Source: Polytrichum commune
Lineage: Eukaryota; Streptophyta; Polytrichopsida; Polytrichales; Polytrichaceae
Reading direction: 5' to 3'
Assembly: GCA_950295325.1 (NCBI GenBank)
Contig: OX485806.1
Span: forward strand, 17,052,001 to 17,116,000
DNA: 64,000 nucleotides
In this document: positions 36,501-48,200 of the stretch, piece by piece
How positions within the stretch are numbered: the stretch's first letter is position 1
Layout: each line of letters opens with the position of its first letter
Program-made: the position numbers and the translations under genes
Notes under the pieces: generated by a model
Databases searched by the model: none
Told to the model about the DNA's origin: nothing
The model's input: only the letters and a program-made list of their open reading frames with translations

Positions 36501-37018
36501 AGATTAGAGCATGCTCAAATACTTGGAATGTGTTTTCCCCTTCTTTCTTTCTTTTTAAGAAATTGAATGTTGAATTTAATGACAATATTAAAAATTATAT
36601 CCAATCCCTTATGCCAAGCTTGTGGTTGTTGGTTGAGATTTGTATAAATTTCCCACTTGTATTATTAAAAGAAAAGATGTTATTATTTATGCCAATATAC
36701 CACGGTTATAGGATACTAGTGGGTATATATCCAAGTGTTTTGCCTCCCTTACTACTCACAAGTTAATGCTCACGCCTCACATAATAGCACTCCCCATGTT
36801 TGGAGATTATTTGGCTTGGGTGTTGCCCAATATAATAAAGGTAGCTTATTCTCATGGCGGGCAATAATCACTATTAAACAAGCTTGTTTCCACCCTCAAA
36901 CCAACAAGGTGACATTTGACAAATGCCACTCACACATTGAAGTATCATTCTCCTTATTTCTTACAGTGACTTAAACCCAAGGCTTTAATTGAATCCCATG
37001 CATCCCTTTTTTTTTAGG
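33592..37018. other. AT-rich stretch, no recognised gene
   Basis: Contains a T-run near 35561-35580 and inverted ATTCAATCTTTG-type words at 34798 and 34900 that may bound a small MITE. The 107-codon minus frame at 33850-34173 is lysine-, isoleucine- and tyrosine-rich as expected for chance in AT-rich DNA. Confidence 0.4.
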
Positions 37019-37108
37019 CAAAATTTAGCCAAAAATGATTAAAAATGGGGTGGGTGACACGTGTGTGTTAATAAATGGGATGGAATGAGGCCTAAATCGC
37101 CAAATTCA
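37019..37108. repeat. Left inverted repeat flanking the hAT transposase gene
   Basis: This 90-bp stretch pairs with the inverted 41374-41465. The best part is GTGTTAATAAATGGGATGG and the following AATGAG; CAAAATTTA at the outer end and CAAATT at the inner end also match. The spacing encloses the transposase gene, so these are candidate (sub)terminal repeats. No 8-bp TSD was found next to them. Confidence 0.55.
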
Positions 37109-37825
37109 ATCTATTGAGAGCTCCCATAACGCCATATCCTAGTTGTCCTAGCAATGATGTTAGCCAGCTGCCACCCACCAAATCCGATTTGATTTGGTGG
37201 CCAATGGCCATTCGCCGCCTCCCGCCACGAAGATGTCTTCGTCTTGTTGCCTTCCATCCCATCTCCTCATCTTCCTCGCCGCTAACCGTTGCGCAGGGTT
37301 TAAGGGTCGCCAATATCCTCCGCCTTCATCGCTCTCCGTCACTAACATCTCCCGCCTTCATCGCTCTCCATTCCTCGCCTTCTTCCTCCTTCATCGCTCT
37401 CTCTCCTCACCATTTACTCCCTCATACTTCAATGCGACTCGCCAACTGCAATTGCTCATACACCTATTTAGCTTTGCTTGAAACATCCTTCAATGCCTCA
37501 CCCCTTGCACATCACATCATATTGAAACTCCGCTACAATTTCCATCACAATCTGTGTTGATCAATTGAATTGTTGCAATTGCGTGGGTTGATGTGTTGTT
37601 ATGCAATGGACATTGCTTGTTGTTTAGGTTCAGTGTATAATGTCCACTTCTAATTTTCTGATGCACAACCAGTTTGTTGCTACTATTGTATGCTTAGATG
37701 GTTTCTTGGTGATTTGTGGGTTTGCTCGCATCATCTGGGACTAAGAATTTGGGGTGTTGATTTGTGGGTTTCCTCGCATCATCTAAGACTAACAATCTGT
37801 GGGGTGGTTGTGCACACTTCTGATC

Positions 37826-40800
37826 ATGGATGGCACTAGCTTCTCTCCTCATGTGGGAACATGTTCTCCTTTGCAGAGGAGGAAGAAGGTGTGCACCGAA
37901 GCACACCGGGAGAGTGCGCTTAGTGCAAAAGTGGAGAGAGGCCCGGTGAAGCTCCAACATCGCCAAAACACTGTACTGTACTACGCATCGTCCCGCAACC
38001 AGAGCAATGCAAAGCCGCTCGAGTTTGTTTCCGATACCATGCTGCTCCGAAGCTTTGCACCAGGTTCTGATGCGAGCAACGAGCCTACATCAGCGTTCAC
38101 GCCACCTGTAGTTGCAAAGCCTGTGGGTGACTCCGCTGCTGTTGCGGGAAGTCCAACATCGTCCTCTGATGCTCGCCATGCAGGACAAACTGACTACATT
38201 ATCATTGGTAGCACTTCAGTGGATGGAGGTGCAGAGACAACCAACGATCTGCAAGAGGTTATTGTCCCTGACTCCGATGAGGATTATGATGAGGATAGTG
38301 AGAGTCTAGCCCCTAAAAAGAAGCCGAGGAAAAACTATGATCTTACCCGAAAGTTTCAATTGGAGTGGGCATGTAAACTTCCATGGGCAGAGGGCATTCT
38401 AACCAACAATGGTAGGTTGCACATGGTGAAGTGCACAGTGTGCTCTACCATGGAGAAGTCAGATAGGTTGATGCAACCCAAGTGGGATACTTTGAAGAAA
38501 CATGAGGGTAGGCGTAAGGTAACTAGAAACAAGCCGGCCTATAAAGTGAAAAAAAATGGGTATATGGCTACAAACTCTAAGCACAAGAAGAATTTGGCTT
38601 TGTTCAATGCCAAGGCTCTTGATACTGTGTTGCAACAGTTGAATCAGTCCAATAGGTTAGAGAGGGAGAAGAAAAAAGTCCAATTCGCAACCCTGTTCCA
38701 AATTTCGGCTGATGGTCGTCCTATGTTGGAGTATGAGAGTAGGGCAGCCTTGTATGAGTTTCTGAATGTGCCAAATTTCCCTAGGATGCACTGGTCAAAC
38801 AACTATGGTTGGATTATGGCTAAGTTCATGTATTCTAAAGTGTGGACTGCCATTTCGAGAGTCCTTGTCGGTGCTAACTATGTGGCACTCACATGTGACG
38901 AAGTCAACACCATTGATAATGGGTCATGGAAATCTATCCATGCCTATGTGGTCCAGAATTGGAGTTGTGTTCCTTTCCTTATCTCACTTGAGAAGGTTGT
39001 CGAAGGATCTAGCTCAGACAACCTAACCCAGGTGATCATAGATGCCTTGACGGGTGCTGCCAAAATGAAGAGGCTTGCCTTGGCCAAAACCTTGTTGTGC
39101 TTTGGGGCAGATGGTGTTAGCACTTTCCAGGGTCAAAAAACGGGAGTCACCCACCAGATTCAGAGTAAGTACGCTCCATTTGCACTCGGCGTGCACTGTA
39201 TGGCCCATTGCTGCAACCTGGCCTTCAAAACCCTGTCCCAGCTTGATGTAATGAGCCATATTGAGGGTTTGTTGAAGAGCTCTCATGCTTACTTCAAGCA
39301 TTTGCTGAAGAGGCGTCATGAATTCGTTAAACTTGCTGAACTAATGGAAACAAAGGGGTTGAAACTCCTGAAAAATGTGAAGACCAGATGGGTCTCTTTA
39401 ATTGAACCTTTGAGACGTATAATACAAGAATACATGGTTCTTCTAGCAAAGATGAAGGTGGGCAGCGATTCAAAGGAGAAATCTGCGCAGGTAAAGTATT
39501 TGCCCCGTTTTTGTTTTTGTTTTTTTGCAATTTGGTTCATGTCCGATGGTTCAAAGTCTATGTCTAATGTGTGTTGGTTCATAGTTTATGTTTAATGTTT
39601 AGTGGTTCAGAGTTTATGTCTAATGTATGTTGGTTTTAGTATGCTACTCTGTGCATACCTGCATATTTGCATATCATGTCTGGTGGTTCATGTCTGCTGG
39701 TCTGTGCTTTGTACATATCTGGTTGTGGAATTTTGTTGTGCTCATATGTTGTGTTGTATGCTGGTGTTGTGCAGGTTGTCCTGGATTTGTTGTGTGATAT
39801 GACGTGCCTCCTAGGGATGGCAACCTTGCTTTCACTCATTGAGTCCCTTGATTCCCTAATTACTTTCTCCCAGAACCGCGATGTATTCATTTGCGACTAC
39901 ATAGGTGCAGTGAAGGTGTGCGAGGGGCAGTTGTATAGCATGTACAATTGCCACTTAGGAGCTTTTACGACTGACGAATTCTTTGTTTTCAAGAGCATCG
40001 CCGAAGGCACCCACGACCAAATTCACACCTGTTGGGTGCGGAATGGTCCCGAGAACCCAACCATGTTTGATTTGAATTGTGATGCAGAGCACCTCGCATT
40101 TGTTGTCAATGGCAACAACATGTATGCCAAACGTAGGAATGAGGAGACGGGCAAAATGGAGCCCATCACACGTGAAGCATTTGTAGCAATTGTGAAGGAT
40201 GTGAAAACCCAATGCTCAAATATCCTCACCCTACCTTGCTCAATCTTTTGGTAGTTTGCATGTACATGTTACTCCATACCTTTGTTGTTATGTTTTGTTG
40301 TTATGTTTATGTTTGCATGTACATGTTACTAACTTTGTTGTTATGATTTTGTGGCAGGGGTTGCCGCGCAACTCATACAAGAGCTCGAACGTCGTTTCCC
40401 TGAACACGCCGTCTTGGATGCGCTTGGCATCATCTACCCACAATACTGGTTGCAACCAGATGCATAAATCACATTTTCAAAGCACCTAGACACTCTGAAA
40501 AATTGGTATTGCAATGCCAGAGTGATTAGAAGTGGGATTGATAAGGAGGTCATTCATGGCATCCTTGATCGATGGTCGTTGGATTCTCAACAAGGCTACT
40601 TCAAGATCGCGATGAAGAGTAACGCCCCTGCTGCCATGGAACCTCCTTATGAAAACAACCATGTCACTCGAATATGGCGCACCATATCTACTTCTAAGGT
40701 GCTTTCACATGGGTTCCCAGAGTATTTGAAGCTCGCAGAAATAGCGTTGGTCCACGTGATCGGAAGTGTGGAAGATGAGCGTGTATTATCGTCCGTGTCT

Positions 40801-40980
40801 TTCTTGAAGACCAAACTCCGCAACTCTCTTGACCCCCACCTTGATGTAGTAGTTGGCATGTATAGCCAAAACATATATACCCTACAAAATTTCCCTTATG
40901 ATGCCGTCTTTGATAGTTGGACAAATGTTGCACCAGTCAATGGCCGCTATGGCCTTACTACATGGAATGCTCAAAAGTGA
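37826..40980 (+). pseudogene. hAT-family transposase gene with two introns, inactivated
   Basis: Three exons: 37826-39490, 39775-about 40250 and 40358-40980. The first intron has clean GTAAAG and GTGTTGTGCAG borders in phase 0; the second has GT at 40251 and GTGGCAG ending at 40357. The ATG at 37826 (ATCATGG) is preferred over earlier non-ATG codons. Domains: acidic low-complexity part about residues 140-170; zinc finger of BED-like type about 180-230 (KCTVC with Cys near 203, KKHEGR with His near 226); RNase H-like catalytic core with the Asp of LTCDEV near 358 and of FGADGVSTF near 429; hAT dimerisation region in exon 3 (EDERVLSSVSF). Exon 2 to exon 3 does not stay in frame unless one base is lost or gained near 40205-40235, and TAA at 40465-40467 follows YWLQPDA. 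The coding unit is otherwise well preserved. As a family, such proteins cut and paste DNA with 8-bp TSDs. Confidence 0.88.
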
Positions 40981-41255
40981 GCACATCCTACAAGCATAGC
41001 ATCAACGGTTCACATTTCAAGTCTTGGGGCATCTCTATAAGCCCAATTTGTTTCCATCAATTTGGCAACTATAATGAACTCAAGAGTTAATTAATCCACA
41101 TATTCTGAAGTTTGAACTTCTACACTCTTGCAGAACGTGCACTTATTTTTTCCATTGCAGCCCTTGTTTGGTGTTTGATGTGCAGGTTGTGTTGCAGATG
41201 GCAATATGAAGATCTCCATGGTCATCAGTTTTAAGGTTTCATTATCTTTGTTCAT

Positions 41256-41513
41256 GTATAGATTTTGTACTCATTTTAGCATCGGAGTGTGTGCTTGTGT
41301 GTTGTTTTGCAGGTACGCGCCAATTAGTGCTAGGATTGGTGGGATATGGCATCATGGCCATGCTCGATGGATGGAATTTTGCAATTTAGTCTCATTCCAT
41401 CCCATTTATTAACACGCAATATATAGCCATCCCATTTTTTTTTACGTATTGTTGTATAAATTTTGAACTCATTGCAGCATCGGAGTGTGTGTTTGTTTGT
41501 TGTTTTGCAGGTA
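41256..41513 (+). repeat. 60-bp direct repeat bracketing the right inverted repeat
   Basis: GCATCGGAGTGTGTG and the following TTGTTTTGCAGGTA occur at 41256-41314 and again, with a few changes, at 41453-41513. The right inverted repeat of the hAT unit lies between them. Each copy resembles a 3' splice site region (TTTTGCAG). Confidence 0.8.
41374..41465. repeat. Right inverted repeat flanking the hAT transposase gene
   Basis: Inverted partner of 37019-37108, with CCATCCCATTTATTAACAC as the best-matched core. It lies about 390 bp after the last stop codon of the transposase. Confidence 0.55.
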
Positions 41514-43250
41514 GGCAAGACGTGAAGATTGAATGTGGTTGCCGCATTGCACTTCAAAATATAGATTTAGATGCCATATGACCACATGTTACAGCAATTA
41601 CTCGCCATATGACTACTCAAACAACAGCTAGTTGCCATTTTACTTGGCATGATTTTCTAGGAGTAGCCAGAATACCATAGTGTTGGGCAAATTGTCGCCC
41701 GCTTTTAACTATATTTCAATAAAGAACATCACCAACATTTTTCCACATATTGTTTATGGTAGTAGCCAAATGTATGCAATTTTGTGAGCATTGTTGCCAA
41801 AAAATTTAGCCCTAAACTCAACATAATCGCCACTATTGAAAAATTTAATGCTTGTCATGTAGCCAGATGATCAAGTTCCAAAGAAAAAAAAAAAGGTTTG
41901 ATCCCATGTGAACTCCAAGGTCAAGTTGCCTAAGGCCAGAACAATACTTAGTTGGTGACCTTCCTAACAATTAATTTATGGTGCACCCTACCACCTATGG
42001 TCCACCCATTGCAATCATAGTGGGGGTATCCTGGATATTTTCAACCAACCATGTGAGAACATAGGGGCTTGCCCTTGGGGGAGATAGGTGTTGGCGGGCT
42101 TGTCCACGCCCGTTCAAGATACTCACCTCTGGAAGGAGGAGGCAGTAATCATTGAGGTCCTCTAATTCTCACATTGCCCATTTTGATATTACATATAGAT
42201 TTACACCAACTCAAAAATGCAGCAACACCATAATTCATTCCGGTGGCAACATCGAAATCATCTTTCTTTTCCCTTTCTATTTTCTTCCTTTCTTGCTCTC
42301 TTTCTCCTCATTTCTCAAAATGAATTTGACGAAACTTTCATGAACCTATTGTTGAGACTCTTAGGATTGTATATTTCAATAAGCAGCGCAAGGCAAAGGC
42401 GTAGGTTGGTTTCTCCCAAGATGAGAAGACCCCAAGGGTGTTGAACTTAGCAAAAAAATTGGTTGAAAACCCAATGAGTCAAACTACATTCAAGGGTTGC
42501 CATGTTGACATACATTTCTTCTTCTTCTTCCCGGGGAATGGCATCCACAAATTGAGGAGTCAGATAAGTGAACATGTTTGACATGAGGGCCTTAAGAAAT
42601 ATCTTTGTGCCTAAGATACTTTTCTTGATATTTTTTTGTGGACGGTCTTGAATGAAGCTAAATAATAGTATCAAGTAGGATTAAACTTATGGGAAACTAT
42701 GTGGTTGAATCTAGGATTGCATCCTAGGATTCAACACCCGCCTCGTCATCATGTTTGTAGCATGTTTGTCAATAGAGTTGGCTCCCCCATAAACTTCATT
42801 GGTATGTGCACTAGTGGATCAATGCTAGATATATGGAAGGAAAGATCAAGTCCAACTCCATGCATCAATTACTATGTGTGGCCTCGATTGCACGACAAGT
42901 GATCGTGGGTTGTCGTGATTCTCCTCCTACGACAAACGGATATCTTCAATATAAGTAGGCAGCCCAAATTCAATTCGTACAAATATGAACATTCTTTAGC
43001 ACACATTGGATGTTCACCCACTACTAATCAAACCCAAGATTATTCCTTGCATTATTTCTTGGGCATCCATGTTGTCCCTAAGAGAAACCCCCGGCATAGA
43101 GGGTGAAGGATAACTTAATGGCGCCTTGTCATTATCATCCCCGGATATCGGGGTATTTGAAACTTGGGGGGAGAGGGAAGGTGGAAATTTCTATAATGAA
43201 GGCCCGAACAAGCCTCAAGTGGTTAAAGACACTTCCCATGCTAGTGTGAG
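41514..43250. other. No recognised gene
   Basis: Downstream flank of the hAT unit. AT-rich, with short chance frames. I found no matching TIR here for the hAT element, though GCCAAAAAATTTAGCCCTAA at 41806-41825 weakly resembles the inverted left flank. Confidence 0.4.
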
Positions 43251-43252
43251 TA

Positions 43253-44250
43253 CACTCTAAACTCTGTAGTATCACATCTGTGGCAACCAAAGTGCACGTG
43301 ATATTACGGAGTTTTGTAGTGTTAACATTAGTGTTGTATTTTTTATTCTAGAGGTCAGAGGTTGCATTATAAAATATTTTTTTAGATTTTTTTAGATTTT
43401 TAAAAATTGAAAATCGTCGAAGACATCAATCCGTGAGGTCCTTTATGGCAAATCATTGTTGGAAACATTCCCTTCTTCTAAGATCAGTACTTCGAGCTCT
43501 TCTCCGTCCAAGTATTGATCCAAGAATGAAGACATTGAGAATGCAAACCACCATTCATGACTTGTCCACTTTGCCATGTGGTGCATTATGTATTCCAATA
43601 TTTGTCAGTGCGTGTAGCAACACTCAAGGCTCAGACATTACCATTGAGTTTGAATGTACTAATGCTATATGGTAATTTGGAACAATTGGCGAAGTTGATC
43701 GTGTCTATATTTGCCCTACTGGCTTGGACTGATTGTAGTCATGAATTTATTATAAAAAACTTTAAAAATGCCTCAAAATTTGCCGAGTATTTAAAATGCA
43801 TTTTAAAATGTGTATTTTAAAATAAATTTAAAAGAAATGCACCACTAGTTAACATGGATGCATGTTACGATAGAATTAGTGTAGCATGTGAAATTATGGA
43901 ATAACACAAAGGAGATGTGAGAACAATTTGAATTCGTTCTCCCGTCACCTACGCTAGTGTGGTCCACTCCACTTGGCCTTCCTGGGCGATGTGGCGGACG
44001 CATGCACCAACATTCAACAAGTGGCAGAAGAAGAAGAAGATGGTGACACTCCACATGTTGACACATGGCATAATACGAGGGTGTGGGTTGACTTCTTGGG
44101 TGGTTTGCATTAATGACAAATTTTGTGATATAAAGAAGAGTAATGTGACAATAAGGAGTGAGATTTGAACTACGAACATCCGTTCCCTAGGGTTTCAGGA
44201 TATTAAAAAATGTGTGACATTATGGAGGTTGACATTATGGAGTTAGGGTG
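43253..44250 (+). mobile_element. TA-flanked MITE, family A copy 2, split by an hAT MITE
   Basis: TA at 43251-43252 and 44251-44252. It starts CACTCTAAACTCTGTAG and ends GGAGTTAGGGTG, and its body follows 11156-11640 closely (for example the CACCTACGCTAGTGTGGTCC block at 43947). The unit is interrupted after GTTAACAT by the element 43329-43847. Without the insert it is about 471 bp. No coding function. Confidence 0.88.
43329..43847. mobile_element. hAT-type MITE, 519 bp, TSD GTTAACAT, nested
   Basis: GTTAACAT occurs at 43321-43328 and 43848-43855, and the uninterrupted copy at 11156-11640 has GTTAACATGG once at the same place, which proves the insertion. Ends are inverted: TAGTGTTGTATTT at left, and TAGTGGTGCATTT from the right end. 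The TAGTG start and 8-bp TSD fit hAT. No transposase is encoded; frames inside are short. Confidence 0.9.
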
Positions 44251-44252
44251 TA

Positions 44253-45214
44253 TATGGCATCCAGGTCAACAAAAACCACTACGTAATCAAAATAAAATAA
44301 AATTTCTCCCATCTCTAAGTAAAACTATCCTAGTATCTATGTGTTATTAGGATGGTGTGAACTCGAATAATGACTTGGATGTACAATTTTTTTGCCATCT
44401 ATGATCTTGAGATATCCATCAAGTATTAAATTATATTGGATTGGTATAACAAATCAAATATTGGAAGGGTAAGTTCTTTATTATGTAATCATATCATGCA
44501 TTCACGGCCTACTTACTAGCTCAATATTGGTTCCAAGCAATGTTGTACTAGTATTGGTTTTATTTGACATCAAAGTAGTAGTGACATGGGGGGTGGACTC
44601 TTCAGTGGAATCCTAAATGATGTGTGTGGGTCACTATGAAATAAACCTCCCTATATACAAGAAGTTTATAGAGAAAAACAATTATATACGTATTAACGGC
44701 ATGCAAGAAAATGGACTCATGTATTTATACTAAACTTTTTAGTTTCATTGTCATAAATGCCTCCACTACATATACAAAAAAGAAATCATGAATTAAAAAG
44801 GGTTGTTTTGCATATAAAATCCACTTTCATTTTCCAATGATAAAGTCATTGAACATTTTCTCATCCATAGCATGTAACTCAATGATTGCATCAGAGAAAC
44901 AAAGACAAGAGCATAATAACTTAGCCACAATTTAGAGAGAAAATCTCAAGGAAGCCCATCATCACTCCAAGTGACTCCAGTTAATTAAACCTAGAACCCA
45001 AATGCAAATCATAACAAGAATGACATGGTAGTCTTTGAGGACTATTACCATATGACATTAATGTATGAAAACATAAATTAGATGAAACTAACACAAGTAT
45101 TGTCAAATTTTCCTTCTCTAAACCTTAGGGCTCCCTTTTGTACATCTACCTTTACTTCAAAATTCTTAATGGCCTCTTTTTAATGTACACATTGGAGAAA
45201 AATAGCGCCTCTCT
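44253..45214. other. AT-rich stretch, no recognised gene
   Basis: Lies between the TA-MITE and the LINE tail. Only short frames; no repeat termini found. Confidence 0.4.
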
Positions 45215-48200
45215 CTTATGAAATAAAATGAAATGAATTTGATTTTAGAGTCCAAAAAGCCGAAAGGCTTATGGGACTAAAAGTACATCTAGATGGTGTC
45301 AAACCGCCTATTTCCCTAGAGTGGCATAGTGCGGTAACCTCCGTGAGGTAGAGGTTAATTACAACTTCATGGTCCAATTGAAAGAAAGACTCCCTAATAC
45401 TACCTTCTCAACTAGTGATTGACATTTATCTCTAATGGAGTTATATAGGGGAGACTCCAACACAAAGTACACCTAATTTTCAACTAAATTATAAGAGGAA
45501 AGGTGGCATAATCTATCACATCTAGAGATGGGGATAGTTGACCACCATGTAGTTCAATGGCAAAGTCTAAGATTTGATGTGTGGTAAGCAACAACGATCT
45601 TGCGTTATGGGGTGTCAATGGTTTCTTCAAGTGAAATTCACATTTGTATTTGAGAAAATCCTTGAGGTGGAGGTATCTAGTTTCGTCCCTGAGAGGTGAA
45701 GGAGTTCCAGTCCCATGCAATAAAGGCCTCCTTGATATCATCTCATGTGATTTTTGATGTTGGGTTGGCATGGGTTTCCCAATGAGATAGACCCCATGAT
45801 GACCCCATGATCCGCATGGTTGTCGATTTGTGCCAAGTGCTAGCCCCTTGTTCGGCAAGGTGTTGGGAGAGTGACAATGTTTGATTAACTAACCAAGAGG
45901 AGGGTAGGTGGGCAATTCATTGTTGAAAGCTCATAGTTAGCTTAAGAGCATGTAATTCCATGGGAAGTTCTCCAAATTCGGCCAAGAGAATATGATAGGT
46001 TGTCAAAGAAAGCACTTTGACGTGAGACATCATATGCATCTTCATGGCCTTCTCAAAAACCTTCCAACGAGAGTTTTCCAAGTCACCTCCCCAAATTTTA
46101 ATGCCATATGTGAAAGTTGGAGCACCAAAGCCTTCAATAAATGGGATTTGAGTTCCCAACATGTGACTCCGACTATTATTTCTTTCCTTAAAGTGCACAT
46201 CACATCTTTCATACCTACGATTCTTTGTTCTTTTGTTGATGGTTCGAAGTGGCCATGTGAATAGGAATCAATCCCACGATATTTATGTTCATGGGTTATC
46301 TCAATTTGGTTCTTGCCTAGGTAAAATGTTTCTTGGTTTAATTTCCTTTTGTCAAAGAGCATGATAATGATCTTAGATAAATTGACATCAAGACCAGAAC
46401 TATGCAAAACTCATATTGTTTGTTCATAAATCTTTGTAACTATGATGTTGATTTACAAAGCAAAAGAAAAATTATCAACATAGAGAAGAATGGCAACCAC
46501 CACATTGATTAAACATGGAGAATCTATGTCCATCTCATCCAAATATGTTTTAAGTCCATCAATGTATAAGCTGAATAGTGTGGGGGAAAGGAGACAACCA
46601 TGTTTAATCCCAATGTCGGACATTACTTCACCATGTGTATCCTTGTTGATTCCTACTTTTTCATAGACTATGGTATACATTGCTTGTACAACTTGTTGTA
46701 AATGTATTGGTGTGCCTAAATGCTAGAGGTGTTCCCAAAGCTTGTCATGTGGAACTGTGTCAAAAGCTTTTCAAATTAACAAAACATAAAACATAGACAT
46801 CGCCCTGCAAATACTTCTTGTTTAATCAAAGTATGCAAAGTAAGAATGTGGTCCAAAGTAGATTTACCTTCCCTAAACATGCTTGTCCCCTTGCTTTAAC
46901 CCCTATTCATATCACCCATTGGCTAATTATTACTTTTTCTAAAACGGAGCCATAAAGCTTGCCAAAGGCTGTGCCTAGCATTATCATCATGTAACTTCCC
47001 AAGGTGCTTCTTTTGCTAGATTTGAAGATCATTTGAATAATGTTGGTGGTCCATGAAGTTGGGAATCCTTCACTAGCCACTAAATTGAATAGTTTTGTGA
47101 TTGGCTCACATAGATCATTTGCCGCCCATTTTAGAAACTAAGGTTTTAGCCCGTGAATATCTCCTACCTTGTGATTTGCTAGATCCTTCATAGTGGCCCA
47201 TATTTTCCCCTTCTGTAAATACATCTGGAAGTTGTGCGTTTGGAATAAAATAATCATTGATATTTTGTTCCAAGATGTATATTTTTGGGAAATAGTATAT
47301 AGTTCCCTTTGTTTGCTCCAAGTACGAGCGTTTCTTATGAAGATCATCATGTGGTATACCTTCAAAGCTATTCGAGAAGTATTGGTCAAGTGATTAGAGT
47401 TTAATACAATATAATAGTTTTGTTGAGCCTCTCAACAATAACTATCGAACCATGTATTGGATGGTCTACCCATTTGTTTGTCACCCTTTTTTTTAGAGAG
47501 AGATTGGTTGAGTTGTGCGTATTATCAAGTGTAATCAAGCTTGAGCATGTTCGTCTAATGAAGTGTAGGTCCCATCTTGCATATAAGTGAGTTCTTATTT
47601 GACATTGGAAACATATTGGTTTTCCTTCTTAGGATTGGATGCAAAACTTCGTGTCCACCAGAGAAGGCTGGAAGCCTCAATCCTATACTCCAACAAATGT
47701 TAAAGAAGAGAGGGCATTGGTCTAAATCAAGTTATTTACTACTGATGGAGAAATCAAATATAGACTTGTAAAGGGAGTTAGGATCACCTATGTGATATTC
47801 AACTACACTAGCTCCACCCATACTAGAGAAAGAAGTGAAATTTTGACATAGTTTATCAACTCCATTAAATATCATAGAGCTAGTGAAGGACATCATTTCT
47901 ATTAAAAATCCACCAAAAACATTGTAATGGCCAATGTCTTCGGACTCTCTTAGCCAATGTGGTCTATGAACCTCTAGTAGGTTGATGTCGTTAACATCAA
48001 GATGGAGATTTTGTCTTTGGTGAGAGCTAGTTCAAGCATTGAAATCATCTACTAGGGGGGGGGGGGGGAACTCCTTTAAAGACTGATAATAAGTAAGCCC
48101 AGTGAAATGAAGGGTGTAAGGGTCTGTAGTTGTAGCTTTAGGTGATAGAAGGTGGGAAGTAGCATATACCAATACCGTAGTTTAATAGCAGGTTCGACAC

